Shown here: one piece after another, positions 18,309 through 27,397 of the stretch
How positions within the stretch are numbered: position 1 is the stretch's first letter
Layout: each line of letters begins with the position of its first letter
Assembly (NCBI GenBank): GCA_009773765.1
Contig: WTWZ01000051.1
Location: forward strand, 1-56,874
Length of the DNA stretch: 56,874 bases
Origin: Prolixibacteraceae bacterium
Lineage (GTDB): Bacteria; Bacteroidota; Bacteroidia; Bacteroidales; Prolixibacteraceae
Reading direction: 5' to 3'
Notes under the pieces: generated by a model
The model's database searches: none
What the model was told of the DNA's origin: nothing
Seen by the model: the letters and a program-made list of their open reading frames with translations, nothing else
Translations under genes and position numbers: made by a program

Positions 18309-19142
18309 TTATTCCCTCCCTTTCTCAATAAACGGAAAAGGTTTTGTTGCCTCGCCGGCATAAATAATGATATGTGGAAAGGGTATTTCAATTCCTTCGG
18401 CATCGAATGTCGATTTAATATCCAGAAAAACAGAATTTTTAACTTTCAGAAAATTGGCTTTTTCGAACCATACGCCAAGTAAAATATGAATACCGCGATC
18501 GCCGAAAGCGTTGTATAATATTAGTGGCTCAGGTTCGTCCAAACAAAGCGGATTATGTTTTACAACGCGTTCAAGCGCCGATTTTACACGGTCTAAATCT
18601 TCTTTATAGGCTACATGGAGGTCAAAATCCATTCTTCTTATTGGAAATTTTGTAACATTGATTACTTCGCTGCTGATTACCGTTTGATTTGGTATGCGGA
18701 GAAGTAAATTATCCAGCGTTTTTATTTTTATCGACAATAAATCGATGCTGTAAACTGTGCCTGTTTTATCGCCAATTCTGATGATGTCCCCAATTTCGAA
18801 TGGTTTTTCCGATACCAGGAAAAAGCCGCTGACAATATTCCCAATGCTGGTTTGCGAAGCAATTCCTATTACGATGCCAATTACCCCGGCTGCCCCAAAA
18901 ATGGCGGTCAGGTTTATTTTCAATTCAGAAATAATAATCAGAATAAGTATTACAATGGCTGAATATTTTACAAACCGTTTGATTAACATCTGCCGCTGCA
19001 GTGACATTTTTGACGGTAGCAACTTGTTCATTACTGCCGAAAGAATGGTAATAATAAGAATACCAACAATGAGGATGATTCCAATCCGGAGCAGATTTTC
19101 AATGGTTTCTGCATTAAAATATTTCGACCAGTCAAAATTCAT
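18309..19142 (-). CDS. MscS-family mechanosensitive channel
   Basis: A 277-residue small-conductance mechanosensitive channel of the short MscS type. Two N-terminal membrane helices are followed by the pore-lining helix (IFGAAGVIGIVIGIASQTSIGNIVSG), rich in Gly and Ala as in MscS TM3, then the beta domain signature EIGDIIRIGDKTGTV and the C-terminal alpha/beta cytoplasmic cage. It would relieve turgor on hypo-osmotic shock. Its ATG overlaps the stop of the upstream gene by one base (TAATG), so the two are translationally coupled. Confidence 0.93.
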   Translation of the reverse strand: MNFDWSKYFNAETIENLLRIGIILIVGILIITILSAVMNKLLPSKMSLQRQMLIKRFVKYSAIVILILIIISELKINLTAIFGAAGVIGIVIGIASQTSIGNIVSGFFLVSEKPFEIGDIIRIGDKTGTVYSIDLLSIKIKTLDNLLLRIPNQTVISSEVINVTKFPIRRMDFDLHVAYKEDLDRVKSALERVVKHNPLCLDEPEPLILYNAFGDRGIHILLGVWFEKANFLKVKNSVFLDIKSTFDAEGIEIPFPHIIIYAGEATKPFPFIEKGRE

Positions 19143-19912
19143 TATTCGTTTCTGTAAATGTTTTTAATAAAATGAAAATTCAGGTTTAAAAGGCTTTTCC
19201 CCGATGTGTTTCGCGGTTTTGCCAGAATTTCCTGTTTTTCGCCATTATATTGTTTCGAGTACCGGTAACCCACAGTTCCGGCATCGCCATTTCCCCTGTA
19301 ATCAACATGCACAAGGCTGGTAACTATCAAATTTTCATTTTTGTATAAAGTCACGTTTTCATCGCGAATGATTAACCGCTGTACGTTTAAAATATTCGAT
19401 GAATTGTTCTGTATTGTAACCGGACAAATTGCCTCGAATCCGGCAATTTCAATATCGTTCAGTTCGAGGTAATATTCATCTCCCAACGCAAATGCAGGCT
19501 CGCCATTTTCGGACTCTCCAAACCAGGTATCTGAAAGCCTTTTGTATGAAATTTCCTTTAAAAGATTTTCGGGTTGAATTTTAGAGAAGTAGATTTGAAA
19601 GGAAAGAGGTATTTTCAGGAAAACAGTGATTTTCTGTTCCGGCAGAACGTTCAATCCGGTTCCCTTAAAAACCAAAGGCTTGGCAGGCAATGACGGTGCA
19701 ATAATCAACGAATTCGATTTTCCGGTTTGAAAGTAATCGTTTAGTGTTGATTCAAGGCCCAGGGAAATATCATCTTCAGGACAATTATCGGCTGTTACCA
19801 GGTACCAGCCTTCGTTTTTGCGGGTTGCCCGTAACTGAACACAACCTATATCAATTACCTTGGTTTCTCCCGGCAGTACCTGATGCTTTTTTAAAATCTG
19901 GTATAAATCCAT
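19142..19912 (-). CDS. MscS-coupled hypothetical protein (DUF432-like)
   Basis: A 256-residue, mostly beta-rich soluble protein with no signal peptide or membrane segment. Features include KVIDIGCVQLRATR near the N-terminus, a Pro-rich central stretch with VFLKIPLSFQIYF, and DYRGNGDAGTVGYRYS near the end. It resembles DUF432 proteins, which I recall as often encoded next to MscS channels; the match is from memory. The one-base overlap with the channel gene suggests the two products act together, perhaps as a cytosolic modulator. No function is established. Confidence 0.65.
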   Translation of the reverse strand: MDLYQILKKHQVLPGETKVIDIGCVQLRATRKNEGWYLVTADNCPEDDISLGLESTLNDYFQTGKSNSLIIAPSLPAKPLVFKGTGLNVLPEQKITVFLKIPLSFQIYFSKIQPENLLKEISYKRLSDTWFGESENGEPAFALGDEYYLELNDIEIAGFEAICPVTIQNNSSNILNVQRLIIRDENVTLYKNENLIVTSLVHVDYRGNGDAGTVGYRYSKQYNGEKQEILAKPRNTSGKSLLNLNFHFIKNIYRNE

Positions 19913-20209
19913 ATTTAGCTTAATTGAAGGATAAAATTACGAAACATTTACAATTGGGTTGGCTTAAAATTAAAAATTCCCCTGTAACATTTCCAGGCCG
20001 TAAATAGTTTTCCAATACTTTTATTCTCCAATAGTGATTTCTCCGTTATAATAGGTTTGCAGTTTTTTCCGGTACTTTTTCAGAAAACGGAAAAGCCGCA
20101 TAAATTGCAGCTTTTAGCAGTATTTCTATATTTCAGGTAATTTTACAAAGATGGAAAAAAAGTACATGGATTTATCGTCTGCTTTTTTTCTCAGCCTGAG
20201 CCTTGCCTT

Positions 20210-20635
20210 TTAAGTTAATACAGTTTTTTGTGTCCTGTCTTCGATTACTACCAACCGGTACTTAATGCTGTTCATCACAAGCCGGTGTGTTACAACATGC
20301 AAATGTTTGGTGACAACTTCGTTGTGAATGATAAAATCCTGAATGATAGCCATATCCGATAAGTTTGAGCCCGAAAGCAAATCGCGTATCTGGCAGTATT
20401 TACAAAATCGCTCATCCTTATAAACCAGTTTGCCCCGTCGGGTGCAGCCTAAAATTTCACAAAATTCATGTTCCAGAATATCGCCTTTATCACTTTTTGT
20501 CAGGTTCTGAAACGATTTATTAAAGTATTTTACCTTGAAATCGTGATCAACAAGTATAATTGCCTGCGGGTGGTGCTCAATCAACTGATTAACCAGATCG
20601 TTAGCTTCTTCTATTCTTACAAATTCAAGTCTCAT
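20210..20635 (-). CDS. Single PAS-domain protein with a four-cysteine motif
   Basis: A 141-residue protein that is essentially one PAS domain: the AIILVDHDFKVKYFNKSFQNLT core starts near residue 25. Inserted in the domain is a CX4C-X13-CX2C pattern (Cys59, Cys64, Cys78, Cys81; FCEILGC and FCKYC). There is no output domain, so it must signal through a partner or act as a redox or metal sensor. It stands alone between spacers of about 300 bp (19913-20209, no gene or clear signal seen) and 150 bp. The PAS call is strong; the metal or Fe-S idea is inference. Confidence 0.75.
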   Translation of the reverse strand: MRLEFVRIEEANDLVNQLIEHHPQAIILVDHDFKVKYFNKSFQNLTKSDKGDILEHEFCEILGCTRRGKLVYKDERFCKYCQIRDLLSGSNLSDMAIIQDFIIHNEVVTKHLHVVTHRLVMNSIKYRLVVIEDRTQKTVLT

Positions 20636-20785
20636 AGAGCTAATATTTAATGGATTAGTAATGATTTTCCTTCATGAAAAAACTGAATAAAGTTGTTCAT
20701 TTTTGGTTTTTGGAAAGTAGTAATTATTAAGATAAATTTCAATGGAATATGTTTTAGATTATGAAAAAAATTTGTTGAACCGAAA

Positions 20786-21535
20786 CTAAGGGCCAAGGGT
20801 CCCAAAAACACGTTTCAGTATATCATTTACACGGGCTGCCGGGTCTTTTCTAATCCTTTTTTCCTCGTCTGCAATTTTCAGGAATAATCCATCAAGCGCT
20901 TTTTGGGTGAGATATTCATCAATCTGGATATTTACCGGTTTGAACCCCGCAATTTGGCCAACGGTTGATTTGGCTGCTTCGTTCCATTTCCCTGTGAGTG
21001 TTTCCCATGTTTGACCTGCCGAAAAATTACCGACAAGTTTTTTATCTAACGATAATTTAATTTTCGGACGGTACAAATCTGCCAACTGGTTGTATGTTGT
21101 ATTGCGCAGGTATTGGGTTGCAGCATTGTCTTCTCCTTTTAAAATGCCAATTGCATCAGAAATTGACATACTTTTGATGCTGTTCACAAAAATTGGTTTG
21201 GCTTCCGAAACAGCATCTTCAGCGGCGCGGTTTATGCTGAGTAAAACATCGTCAACCAACTGTTTCCCTCCCGGGATTTTACTGATATTTCTTACAATCA
21301 CATCGGCTTCGGGCGGTAAAAGTATCTTAACCAATTCATCTTTGTAATATCCATCTGTTTTCCCCAAAATGTTGGCCGAATTGCTGGTTCCAACAATCAG
21401 TGCCTCTTTTAACCCGGCAATAGTTTCATTCTGCGAAAGGGGTTTTCCGGTACTAAGCGTTTGTCCGGCAATTTGTGCGAGCTGGGCGCAGCCTGTAAAA
21501 AGAAAAATCAGTAGAAACGTATTCATTACTTTCAT
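20786..21535 (-). CDS. DUF4197 lipoprotein
   Basis: A 249-residue envelope lipoprotein: the signal sequence ends in lipobox LFTGC at residues 12-16. The mature part matches DUF4197: ETIAGLKEALIVGTSNSANIL near the start, GGKQLVDDVLLSINRAAEDAV in the middle, and ALDGLFLKIADEEKRIRKDPAAR at the end. Widespread in Bacteroidota and Proteobacteria, with no defined function. It follows the ygiQ gene on the same strand at 33 bp, so the two may be co-transcribed. Confidence 0.88.
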   Translation of the reverse strand: MKVMNTFLLIFLFTGCAQLAQIAGQTLSTGKPLSQNETIAGLKEALIVGTSNSANILGKTDGYYKDELVKILLPPEADVIVRNISKIPGGKQLVDDVLLSINRAAEDAVSEAKPIFVNSIKSMSISDAIGILKGEDNAATQYLRNTTYNQLADLYRPKIKLSLDKKLVGNFSAGQTWETLTGKWNEAAKSTVGQIAGFKPVNIQIDEYLTQKALDGLFLKIADEEKRIRKDPAARVNDILKRVFGTLGP

Positions 21536-21568
21536 TGTATTTCAATTGAAAATTTATGCGAAATTAGT

Positions 21569-23385
21569 TTATTTAAAAAGTTTATCAATTAAATCGGTCC
21601 TTCCTTTTGATTTCAAATCGTTAATTATCGAATTTTTAAACTCGTTTTTGTACCAAAAGAAAAATTTTCGCTGGTTTTCCTTTTCGTTTTTGTTGCGGGC
21701 AGTATAAATTTTTTCCATGGTATAGGGGTGATATCCGGAATAATAAACCACGGTTGCCAGCGTCATTGGCGTGGGTGTAAAATCCTGAACCTGTTCCAGT
21801 TTAAAATTCATTTTTTTTGTTTGAATGGCAAGGTTGGCCATGTCTTCCGATTTACTTCCGGGGTGGCCCGAAATAAAATAGGGTACCAGTTGCTGGTTCA
21901 GGTTTTCTTCCTTGTTAATTTTATTGAACTCGTCGTTTAACTGCTCAAAAAGTTTAAACGGAGGTTTTCGCATAAACTTCAAAACCTCATCCGATGAATG
22001 TTCCGGTGCTACTTTCAAACGCCCTGAAACATGGTTTTTGATAACCTCACGCAGGTATTTGCTGTTGTTTTCGTCGGTTTCCTCGCGACCGGTTTTCTCT
22101 AGAATCATGTCGTAGCGAATTCCGCTTCCGATAAATGCCTTTTTTACTTTTGGGTTTTCACGAACTTTTTTGTACAGGTCGAGCATGGGTTTGTGGTCGG
22201 TGTCGAGATTTTTGCAAATGGTTGGAAAAATGCAGGATGGACGTTTGCATTTCCGGCAAATTTCCTCGTGAATGCCCTTCATTTTATACATGTTTGCCGA
22301 AGGGCCGCCCAAATCGGAAATGTAACCTTTAAAATCGGGCATTTCGGTTACTTTATCCACCTCTTTCAAAACCGATTTTTCGGAACGGCTGGCAATGAAT
22401 TTTCCCTGGTGGGCTGAAATGGTGCAAAACGTACATCCGCCAAAACAACCCCGGTGAATGTTTATCGAGTGCCGGATCATTTCGTAGGCCGGAATAACTT
22501 CCTTGCTGTGGTAGCGCGGATGCGGCATTCGCGTGTATGGCAAATCGTAAACGCGGTCGATTTCACTTTCCTTAAAAGTTGGCCAGGGCGGATTTACTAC
22601 AATCTTTTTGTTCCCCACTTTTTGGGTGAGTTTTTTTGCCTCCATTTTATTCGACTCCTCCTCGATGTGCATAAAATTGCGGGCATATTTCTTTTTGTCC
22701 TTTTGGTTGCGTAGTGTTCATCAAAATCAACCAAAAACGAAGTTTGTGGTATAGTTGTAAGTTTTGAAACAGGAACCCCTTTTTGCATCAGTTGGGCAAA
22801 TTCGGCAATCGATTTTTCGCCCATTCCGTAAAAAAGCATGTCGGCGCCGGAATCAACCAAAATCGAGGGCATCAGTTTGTCCGACCAGTAATCATAATGG
22901 GTAACACGGCGCAGCGATGCTTCTATTCCGCCAATCACCAGCGGAACTTCGGGATAAAGGTTTTTCAGGATTTTTGAATAAACAATGGTGGCATAATCGG
23001 GCCTGAAACCTGCCTTTCCTCCCGGGGTGTAGGCATCGTCAGTCCGTTTGCGTTTACCGGCCGTATAGTGGTTTACCATCGAATCCATATTCCCGGCGGT
23101 AACTGCAAAAAATAGCCGTGGTTTCCCCATTTTTTTAAAATCGCGCAAATCATCGGTCCAGTTGGGTTGCGGAACAATTACCACTTTTAACCCTTCGGCC
23201 TCTAAAATGCGCCCGATTACTGCTGCCCCAAACGAAGGATGATCGATGTACGCATCGCCTGTAAAAAGAATTACATCAATCTCTTCCCATCCCAAATCCT
23301 TCACCTCTTTGTTGGTGGTAGGCAGCCACAATTTTATATCAGTTTTGTTTTCCAAAATATTTGCTTTTAATACTGTAACAATCAA
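21569..23385 (-). pseudogene. ygiQ: YgiQ-family radical SAM protein, frameshifted at 22701-22704
   Basis: Two frames together make one protein of about 605 residues. The N-terminal part (23385 down to about 22704) has the family start with FTGDAYIDHPSFG and IGGIEASLRRVTHYDYW. It then shifts frame in a run of four Ts (As on the coding strand); a fifth would restore YATKKDKKKYARNFMHIEEE. The second part holds the radical SAM cluster HRGCFGGCTFC and the YgiQ C-terminus. The protein is a cytoplasmic [4Fe-4S]/SAM enzyme of unknown reaction. Everything outside the shift is well conserved, so this is either a very young mutation or a sequence error. Confidence 0.85.
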
Positions 23386-23513
23386 ATCGCGGTTTAGATG
23401 AATCGATCATGAAAAAAACCGGATCAAAACTTTATGTTTTCTCTTTTTTGAATTATTTCAGTAAAAGTAGCAGTAAAAAAATGTTGAGCATGTTATTTAA
23501 TTAAATTGCAACA

Positions 23514-23541
23514 TTTGAATAAAAAATTCAACCTATTTTTG
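23514..23541 (+). promoter_or_regulatory. Bacteroidota promoter of the acyltransferase-rnhA operon
   Basis: TTG at 23514-23516 and TATTTTTG at 23534-23541 are separated by 17 bp, a good match to the -33/-7 consensus. The start codon is 40 bp further at 23582. Confidence 0.6.
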
Positions 23542-23581
23542 CTTTCTGACCAAAATTTAAAAACTAACGGATCGGTTCAAA

Positions 23582-25375
23582 ATGGAATTGCTTAAACCAA
23601 AGGATATTTTCAGGAACTTTCCAATGTTAACCCTTTTTGGAGGCGAATATTTTGCACGGTTCCTGATGAACATCATGCGTTTTAATAAGTTAAATAAAAT
23701 TTATTCAGGGATTGCAGAAAAACAGGGAATCGATTTTATTGATGAGGTTATACGGATTTTGGATCTAAAAATTGAATTCGATGAATCGGAATTGAAGCGT
23801 ATTCCAAAAGAAGGCCCGCTGATTGTGGTTTCCAATCATCCGTTTGCAGGTATCGACGGGCTTTTGCTCATTAAATACCTTTCAGTGGCACGTAGTGATA
23901 TTAAGGTTGTTGCCCATTTTTTACTGCAAAAAATAGAGCCGGTTTCCGATTATTTTGTTGCCGCTAGTTTCGAAAACGAAGGGGCTTACGATGTTCAGCA
24001 GCACAGTATTTTGAAAAACGCCGTTTCTCATTTAAATAATAACGGTGTACTTTGTATTTTTCCAGCAGGCGAAGTGAGCACTTACGGTACGTTCGACAGT
24101 TTAACCGACCAGGTTTGGCAATTTCCGGTGGTAAAATTCATAAAAAAGGCACGGGTCCCGGTATTACCGGTTTATTTTCAGGGAACAAACAGCAGGTTAT
24201 TTCATCTGATTGCAAAAATTCATCCTTCGTTGCGGTTGGGTAAACTTCCTTCGGAGTTGCTCAGTAAAAAGAATAAAAAAATAAAAATCAGGATTGGAAA
24301 TCCGGTAAGTGTTGAAGATCAGGATAAATTTTGCGATGTATATCAGTTTGGGCGGTTTTTGCGTGCCAAAACATACAGTATGGAATCACAAATAAAGGTT
24401 AAGCGTTTTTTTATCAAACCTGCGAAACCACAGTTAAAGCCTGAGCCGGTAACAGATGCAGTGCCCAATGATATTCTTTTAAAGGAAATTCAACAGTTGA
24501 AAAAAGATTATACCTTGTTTGACCTCAAAAATTACAGTATTTACTGTGCCCCAACACACTTAATTCCAAATATGCTGAATGAAATTGGCCGGTTGCGAGA
24601 AATTACCTTTCGCGAAGTTGGGGAAGGCACCAATAAGAGTATTGATATTGATGAATTTGATTTGTATTACAACCAGATGTTTATTTGGGATCATAAAGTT
24701 GAAAAACTGGTTGGCGCTTACCGCATTGGCCTGGGCAAAGATATAATGGCGCAGTACGGGAAACGTGGTTTTTATCTGCACACACTTTTTAATATCGATG
24801 ATGAATTTCTTCCGGTATTAAACGAAAGCCTTGAATTGGGGCGTTCTTTTGTTGTGAGTGAATATCAGCGGAAACCACTGCCGCTCTTTATGTTATGGAA
24901 AGGCATTCTGTATTTTCTGTTGAAAAATCCACAATACCGCTATTTGATTGGACCTGTTAGTATCAGCAATAACTATTCGAAAATATCGAAAGAATTGATT
25001 ATTAAATTCATTATGGCCAATCATTACAACTGGAAAATGGCTAAGAAAATTAAGCCCCGCAACAGTTACAAGTTCCGAAGCGATAACCAGGACATCAATA
25101 TACTGATGACCAATATGGATCATGATATTGAAAGGCTCGATAAAACCATTGGCGATTTGGATGAGATGAACTCCGGATTACCCGTTTTGCTTAAAAAATA
25201 CATCAAGCTGAATGCTAAAATCATTGGTTTTAACGTCGATCCCAATTTCAATAATTGTCTCGATGGTTTTATTGTGCTCGATGTTTTTAATGTGCCTAAA
25301 AATGTAATCGAATCACTTTCAAAGGAAGTTAACGATGGTATTATACTCGAACGTTTTTATACCCACCGGGAATAA
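23582..25375 (+). CDS. Bifunctional aminolipid acyltransferase (LPLAT + GNAT, OlsF-like)
   Basis: A 597-residue fusion. Residues about 60-270 are a PlsC-type O-acyltransferase with the HX4D motif in VSNHPFAGIDGLL and the FPAGEVS segment. Residues about 310-510 are a hemolysin/OlsB-type GNAT N-acyltransferase (REITFREVGEGTNKSIDIDEFD, LVGAYRIG, ELGRSFV). This order matches OlsF, which makes ornithine lipids in one polypeptide: the C-terminal domain acylates the amino acid, the N-terminal domain adds the second chain. In Bacteroides glycine lipids arise from separate genes, so the amino acid used here is open. It acts at the inner membrane. A promoter lies at 23514-23541. Confidence 0.82.
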   Translation: MELLKPKDIFRNFPMLTLFGGEYFARFLMNIMRFNKLNKIYSGIAEKQGIDFIDEVIRILDLKIEFDESELKRIPKEGPLIVVSNHPFAGIDGLLLIKYLSVARSDIKVVAHFLLQKIEPVSDYFVAASFENEGAYDVQQHSILKNAVSHLNNNGVLCIFPAGEVSTYGTFDSLTDQVWQFPVVKFIKKARVPVLPVYFQGTNSRLFHLIAKIHPSLRLGKLPSELLSKKNKKIKIRIGNPVSVEDQDKFCDVYQFGRFLRAKTYSMESQIKVKRFFIKPAKPQLKPEPVTDAVPNDILLKEIQQLKKDYTLFDLKNYSIYCAPTHLIPNMLNEIGRLREITFREVGEGTNKSIDIDEFDLYYNQMFIWDHKVEKLVGAYRIGLGKDIMAQYGKRGFYLHTLFNIDDEFLPVLNESLELGRSFVVSEYQRKPLPLFMLWKGILYFLLKNPQYRYLIGPVSISNNYSKISKELIIKFIMANHYNWKMAKKIKPRNSYKFRSDNQDINILMTNMDHDIERLDKTIGDLDEMNSGLPVLLKKYIKLNAKIIGFNVDPNFNNCLDGFIVLDVFNVPKNVIESLSKEVNDGIILERFYTHRE

Positions 25376-25380
25376 TTTTC

Positions 25381-25872
25381 ATGTCTAAATATAATGACTT
25401 ACTGCTTTTTACCGATGGAAGTGTAAACACAAAGTCGGAAATTGGCTACGGCGCTTATTTCATAGTGAATGAAAATGAATTGTTTTCGGATGATTTGAAA
25501 TCGAAAGTAAAACTAAAACGGTTTGAAAATTCCTCCTCCACAAAACTCGAAATACAAACCATATTGTGGGCTTTATTTGAAGTTGGGGAAATTGACAGAA
25601 AAATAATTCTTTATACCGATTCGCAGAATATTTTGGGCTTGTCCGGCAGAAGGGAACGCCTTGAGAAAAGCGATTTTTATTCGAAACAAAACCGGCGAAT
25701 TGCCAATTGGGAATTGTACAAAGATTTTTACCGATTAACCGATGAATTGAATATTGAAATAAAAAAGGTCAGCGGACATAAAAAAAATAGTATGAAAGAT
25801 AACATTGATCGGCTTTTTACCATTGTTGACCGGGCTTCCAGGAATGCATTACGTGGAGAAAACGGGATTTGA
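25381..25872 (+). CDS. rnhA: RNase HI
   Basis: A 163-residue RNase H fold protein that cleaves RNA in RNA-DNA hybrids. The catalytic residues are visible: Asp12 in FTDGS, Glu57 in TKLEIQT, Asp80 in YTDSQ and Asp150 in TIVDRASR, with His133 in the flexible loop (VSGHKKN). No extra domain. It begins 5 bp after the acyltransferase stop and is likely on the same transcript. The sequence is divergent from the classical E. coli protein but the active site is complete. Confidence 0.87.
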   Translation: MSKYNDLLLFTDGSVNTKSEIGYGAYFIVNENELFSDDLKSKVKLKRFENSSSTKLEIQTILWALFEVGEIDRKIILYTDSQNILGLSGRRERLEKSDFYSKQNRRIANWELYKDFYRLTDELNIEIKKVSGHKKNSMKDNIDRLFTIVDRASRNALRGENGI

Positions 25873-25975
25873 AATATCCAATATTAAATGAACAATATCC
25901 AATTTTCAATCAGAACAAAACAAAATCTGCTGCCCAATGGAAATTGATCATTGAATATTCTTTATTGGATATTTC
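25871..25975. repeat. Intergenic inverted repeat after rnhA
   Basis: GAAATATCCAATA at 25871-25883 is the exact reverse complement of TATTGGATATTTC at 25963-25975, with further related AATATCCAATT/AATTGATCATTG pieces between. The arms enclose about 80 bp. It may end the acyltransferase-rnhA transcript or be a Bacteroidota intergenic repeat. Confidence 0.55.
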
Positions 25976-26012
25976 CCTTTTATTTTCTTTCTGATTATTT
26001 AATGCTAAAACC

Positions 26013-26020
26013 TACCTTTG
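26013..26020 (+). promoter_or_regulatory. -7 box TACCTTTG directly before baiN
   Basis: TACCTTTG matches TAnnTTTG and ends 6 bp before the ATG at 26027. Transcription would start at or next to the start codon, implying a leaderless or nearly leaderless message. Confidence 0.5.
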
Positions 26021-26026
26021 CCCCCA

Positions 26027-27271
26027 ATGAATAAACCGGACGTAATTATAGTTGGTGGCGGCCCTGCCGGACTTTTGGCGGCTGGCAGTGCAGCACAAAA
26101 CGGGGCGAAAGTGCTCGTGCTCGAAAAAATGTACGCACCCGGCCGCAAACTGCTGATTACCGGAAAAGGCCGCTGCAATGTTACCAACGAAGCAACCATA
26201 AGCGAATTCATTACCCATATTTACCCCGACGGGCGGTTTCTGCGGAGCGCTTTCGCCGGCTTTTTCTCAAAAGATATTATTGAACTGCTTGCCCGTTACG
26301 GAGTTGCCTGTACGTTGGAGCGTGGCGGCCGCTGGTTTCCCGAAAGCAACCAGTCGGCTGATATTTTGAACGCATTGCTGAAATGGGTTGGCGAGTTGAG
26401 TGTTGAAATCCGCTGCAGCCAGCGGGTCGAAAAACTGCTGGTTGAAAATGGCGCAATTACCGGGGTAAAAGCAAATGGCGAAATTGTTTTGGCTACAAAT
26501 GTGATCCTGGCAACCGGTGGGAAATCGTACCCCGGAACCGGCTCAACCGGCGATGGTTACGAACTGGCGCGACAGGTTGGCCACACCATCGAAAAACCAA
26601 TTCCGGCGCTTGTTCCTCTTGAAACTAAAGGCAGCACGGCACAGCAATTACAGGGACTAAACCTGAAAAATGTGAAAGCAGTAATTTGGGTTGATGGCAA
26701 AAAGGCTGGCGAAGATTTTGGCGAAATGATTTTTACCCATTTTGGTTTATCGGGACCAATCATTCTGACTTTGAGCCGGATTGCGGTTGCTGCATTTCAA
26801 AACAACAAAAAAGTGGAGTTCACCATTGACCTGAAACCTGCGCTCGATGAGCAAAAACTTGACGCCCGCCTGATTCGCGACCTGAACGGACATGGTAAAA
26901 AGAAACTTGAAAATATTTTTAGTGAATGGTTGCCAGCCTCGATGATTCCTGTTTTTCTCGAAATTTTGCAGATCGATGCTGAAAAAGAGTGCCACCAGGT
27001 TACCGGCAACGAGCGGAAACAAATCCGCAACCTGATGAAAAACCTGCGGTTTGAGGTGTCTCACAACCGGTCGTTTAAAGAGGCAATTATTACTGCCGGA
27101 GGCGTTGTTACCAGCGAAATCAATCCGAAAACTATGGAATCGAAATTCGTAAAAGGCCTTTATTTTGGAGGCGAACTCATCGGCCTCGATGCCGAAACCG
27201 GTGGCTACAATTTGCAGATTGCGTATTCAACGGGGTGGCTGGCTGGGAAAAATGTAAGGATTGCAGAATGA
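26027..27271 (+). CDS. BaiN/RdsA-family flavoprotein (HI0933-like NAD(P)/FAD oxidoreductase)
   Basis: A 414-residue FAD protein. The dinucleotide-binding motif VGGGPAGLLAAGSAAQNGAKVLVLEK is at the N-terminus, followed by GRKLLITGKGRCNVTN, typical of HI0933/BaiN proteins. The C-terminal ETGGYNLQIAYSTGW closes the FAD site. Gut members reduce bile acid intermediates, but most of this family has unknown substrates and that role should not be assumed here. I chose ATG 26027; a TTG three codons upstream is less likely. Its 3' end is duplicated at 27971-28083 beyond hicBA. Confidence 0.9.
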   Translation: MNKPDVIIVGGGPAGLLAAGSAAQNGAKVLVLEKMYAPGRKLLITGKGRCNVTNEATISEFITHIYPDGRFLRSAFAGFFSKDIIELLARYGVACTLERGGRWFPESNQSADILNALLKWVGELSVEIRCSQRVEKLLVENGAITGVKANGEIVLATNVILATGGKSYPGTGSTGDGYELARQVGHTIEKPIPALVPLETKGSTAQQLQGLNLKNVKAVIWVDGKKAGEDFGEMIFTHFGLSGPIILTLSRIAVAAFQNNKKVEFTIDLKPALDEQKLDARLIRDLNGHGKKKLENIFSEWLPASMIPVFLEILQIDAEKECHQVTGNERKQIRNLMKNLRFEVSHNRSFKEAIITAGGVVTSEINPKTMESKFVKGLYFGGELIGLDAETGGYNLQIAYSTGWLAGKNVRIAE

Positions 27272-27275
27272 TGAT
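27163..27275 (+). repeat. Direct repeat, copy 1 (3' end of baiN)
   Basis: The last 113 bp of this region (end of baiN plus 4 bp) recur 808 bp downstream at 27971-28083. Four mismatches all fall in the first 24 bp; the remaining 89 bp are identical. The two copies flank hicBA. Confidence 0.92.
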
Positions 27276-27294
27276 TAGCGAATGATGATTAGCG
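27267..27294 (+). repeat. Two perfect 14-bp tandem units at the baiN stop
   Basis: AATGATGATTAGCG occurs twice head to tail (27267-27280 and 27281-27294), starting at the baiN stop codon and lying at the edge of the inserted hicBA segment. Confidence 0.8.
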
Positions 27295-27397
27295 ATTTTT
27301 GAAAAGATTGGAAGCTTGCTTCTGGTTTCTGCATCCAATTATTTAACTAATTGGTTTTTTTTGCATCCAATCTATTAAGTTGGCTGATTGGAGCTAC

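Noticed and set aside
20151-20213. 20-codon plus-strand frame as a small membrane peptide
   Set aside because: Very short, no upstream signal, and it runs into the 3' end of the PAS gene on the other strand.
27271-27397. CRISPR-like repeats after baiN
   Set aside because: Only two adjacent 14-bp units without spacers and no cas genes; a simple tandem duplication.
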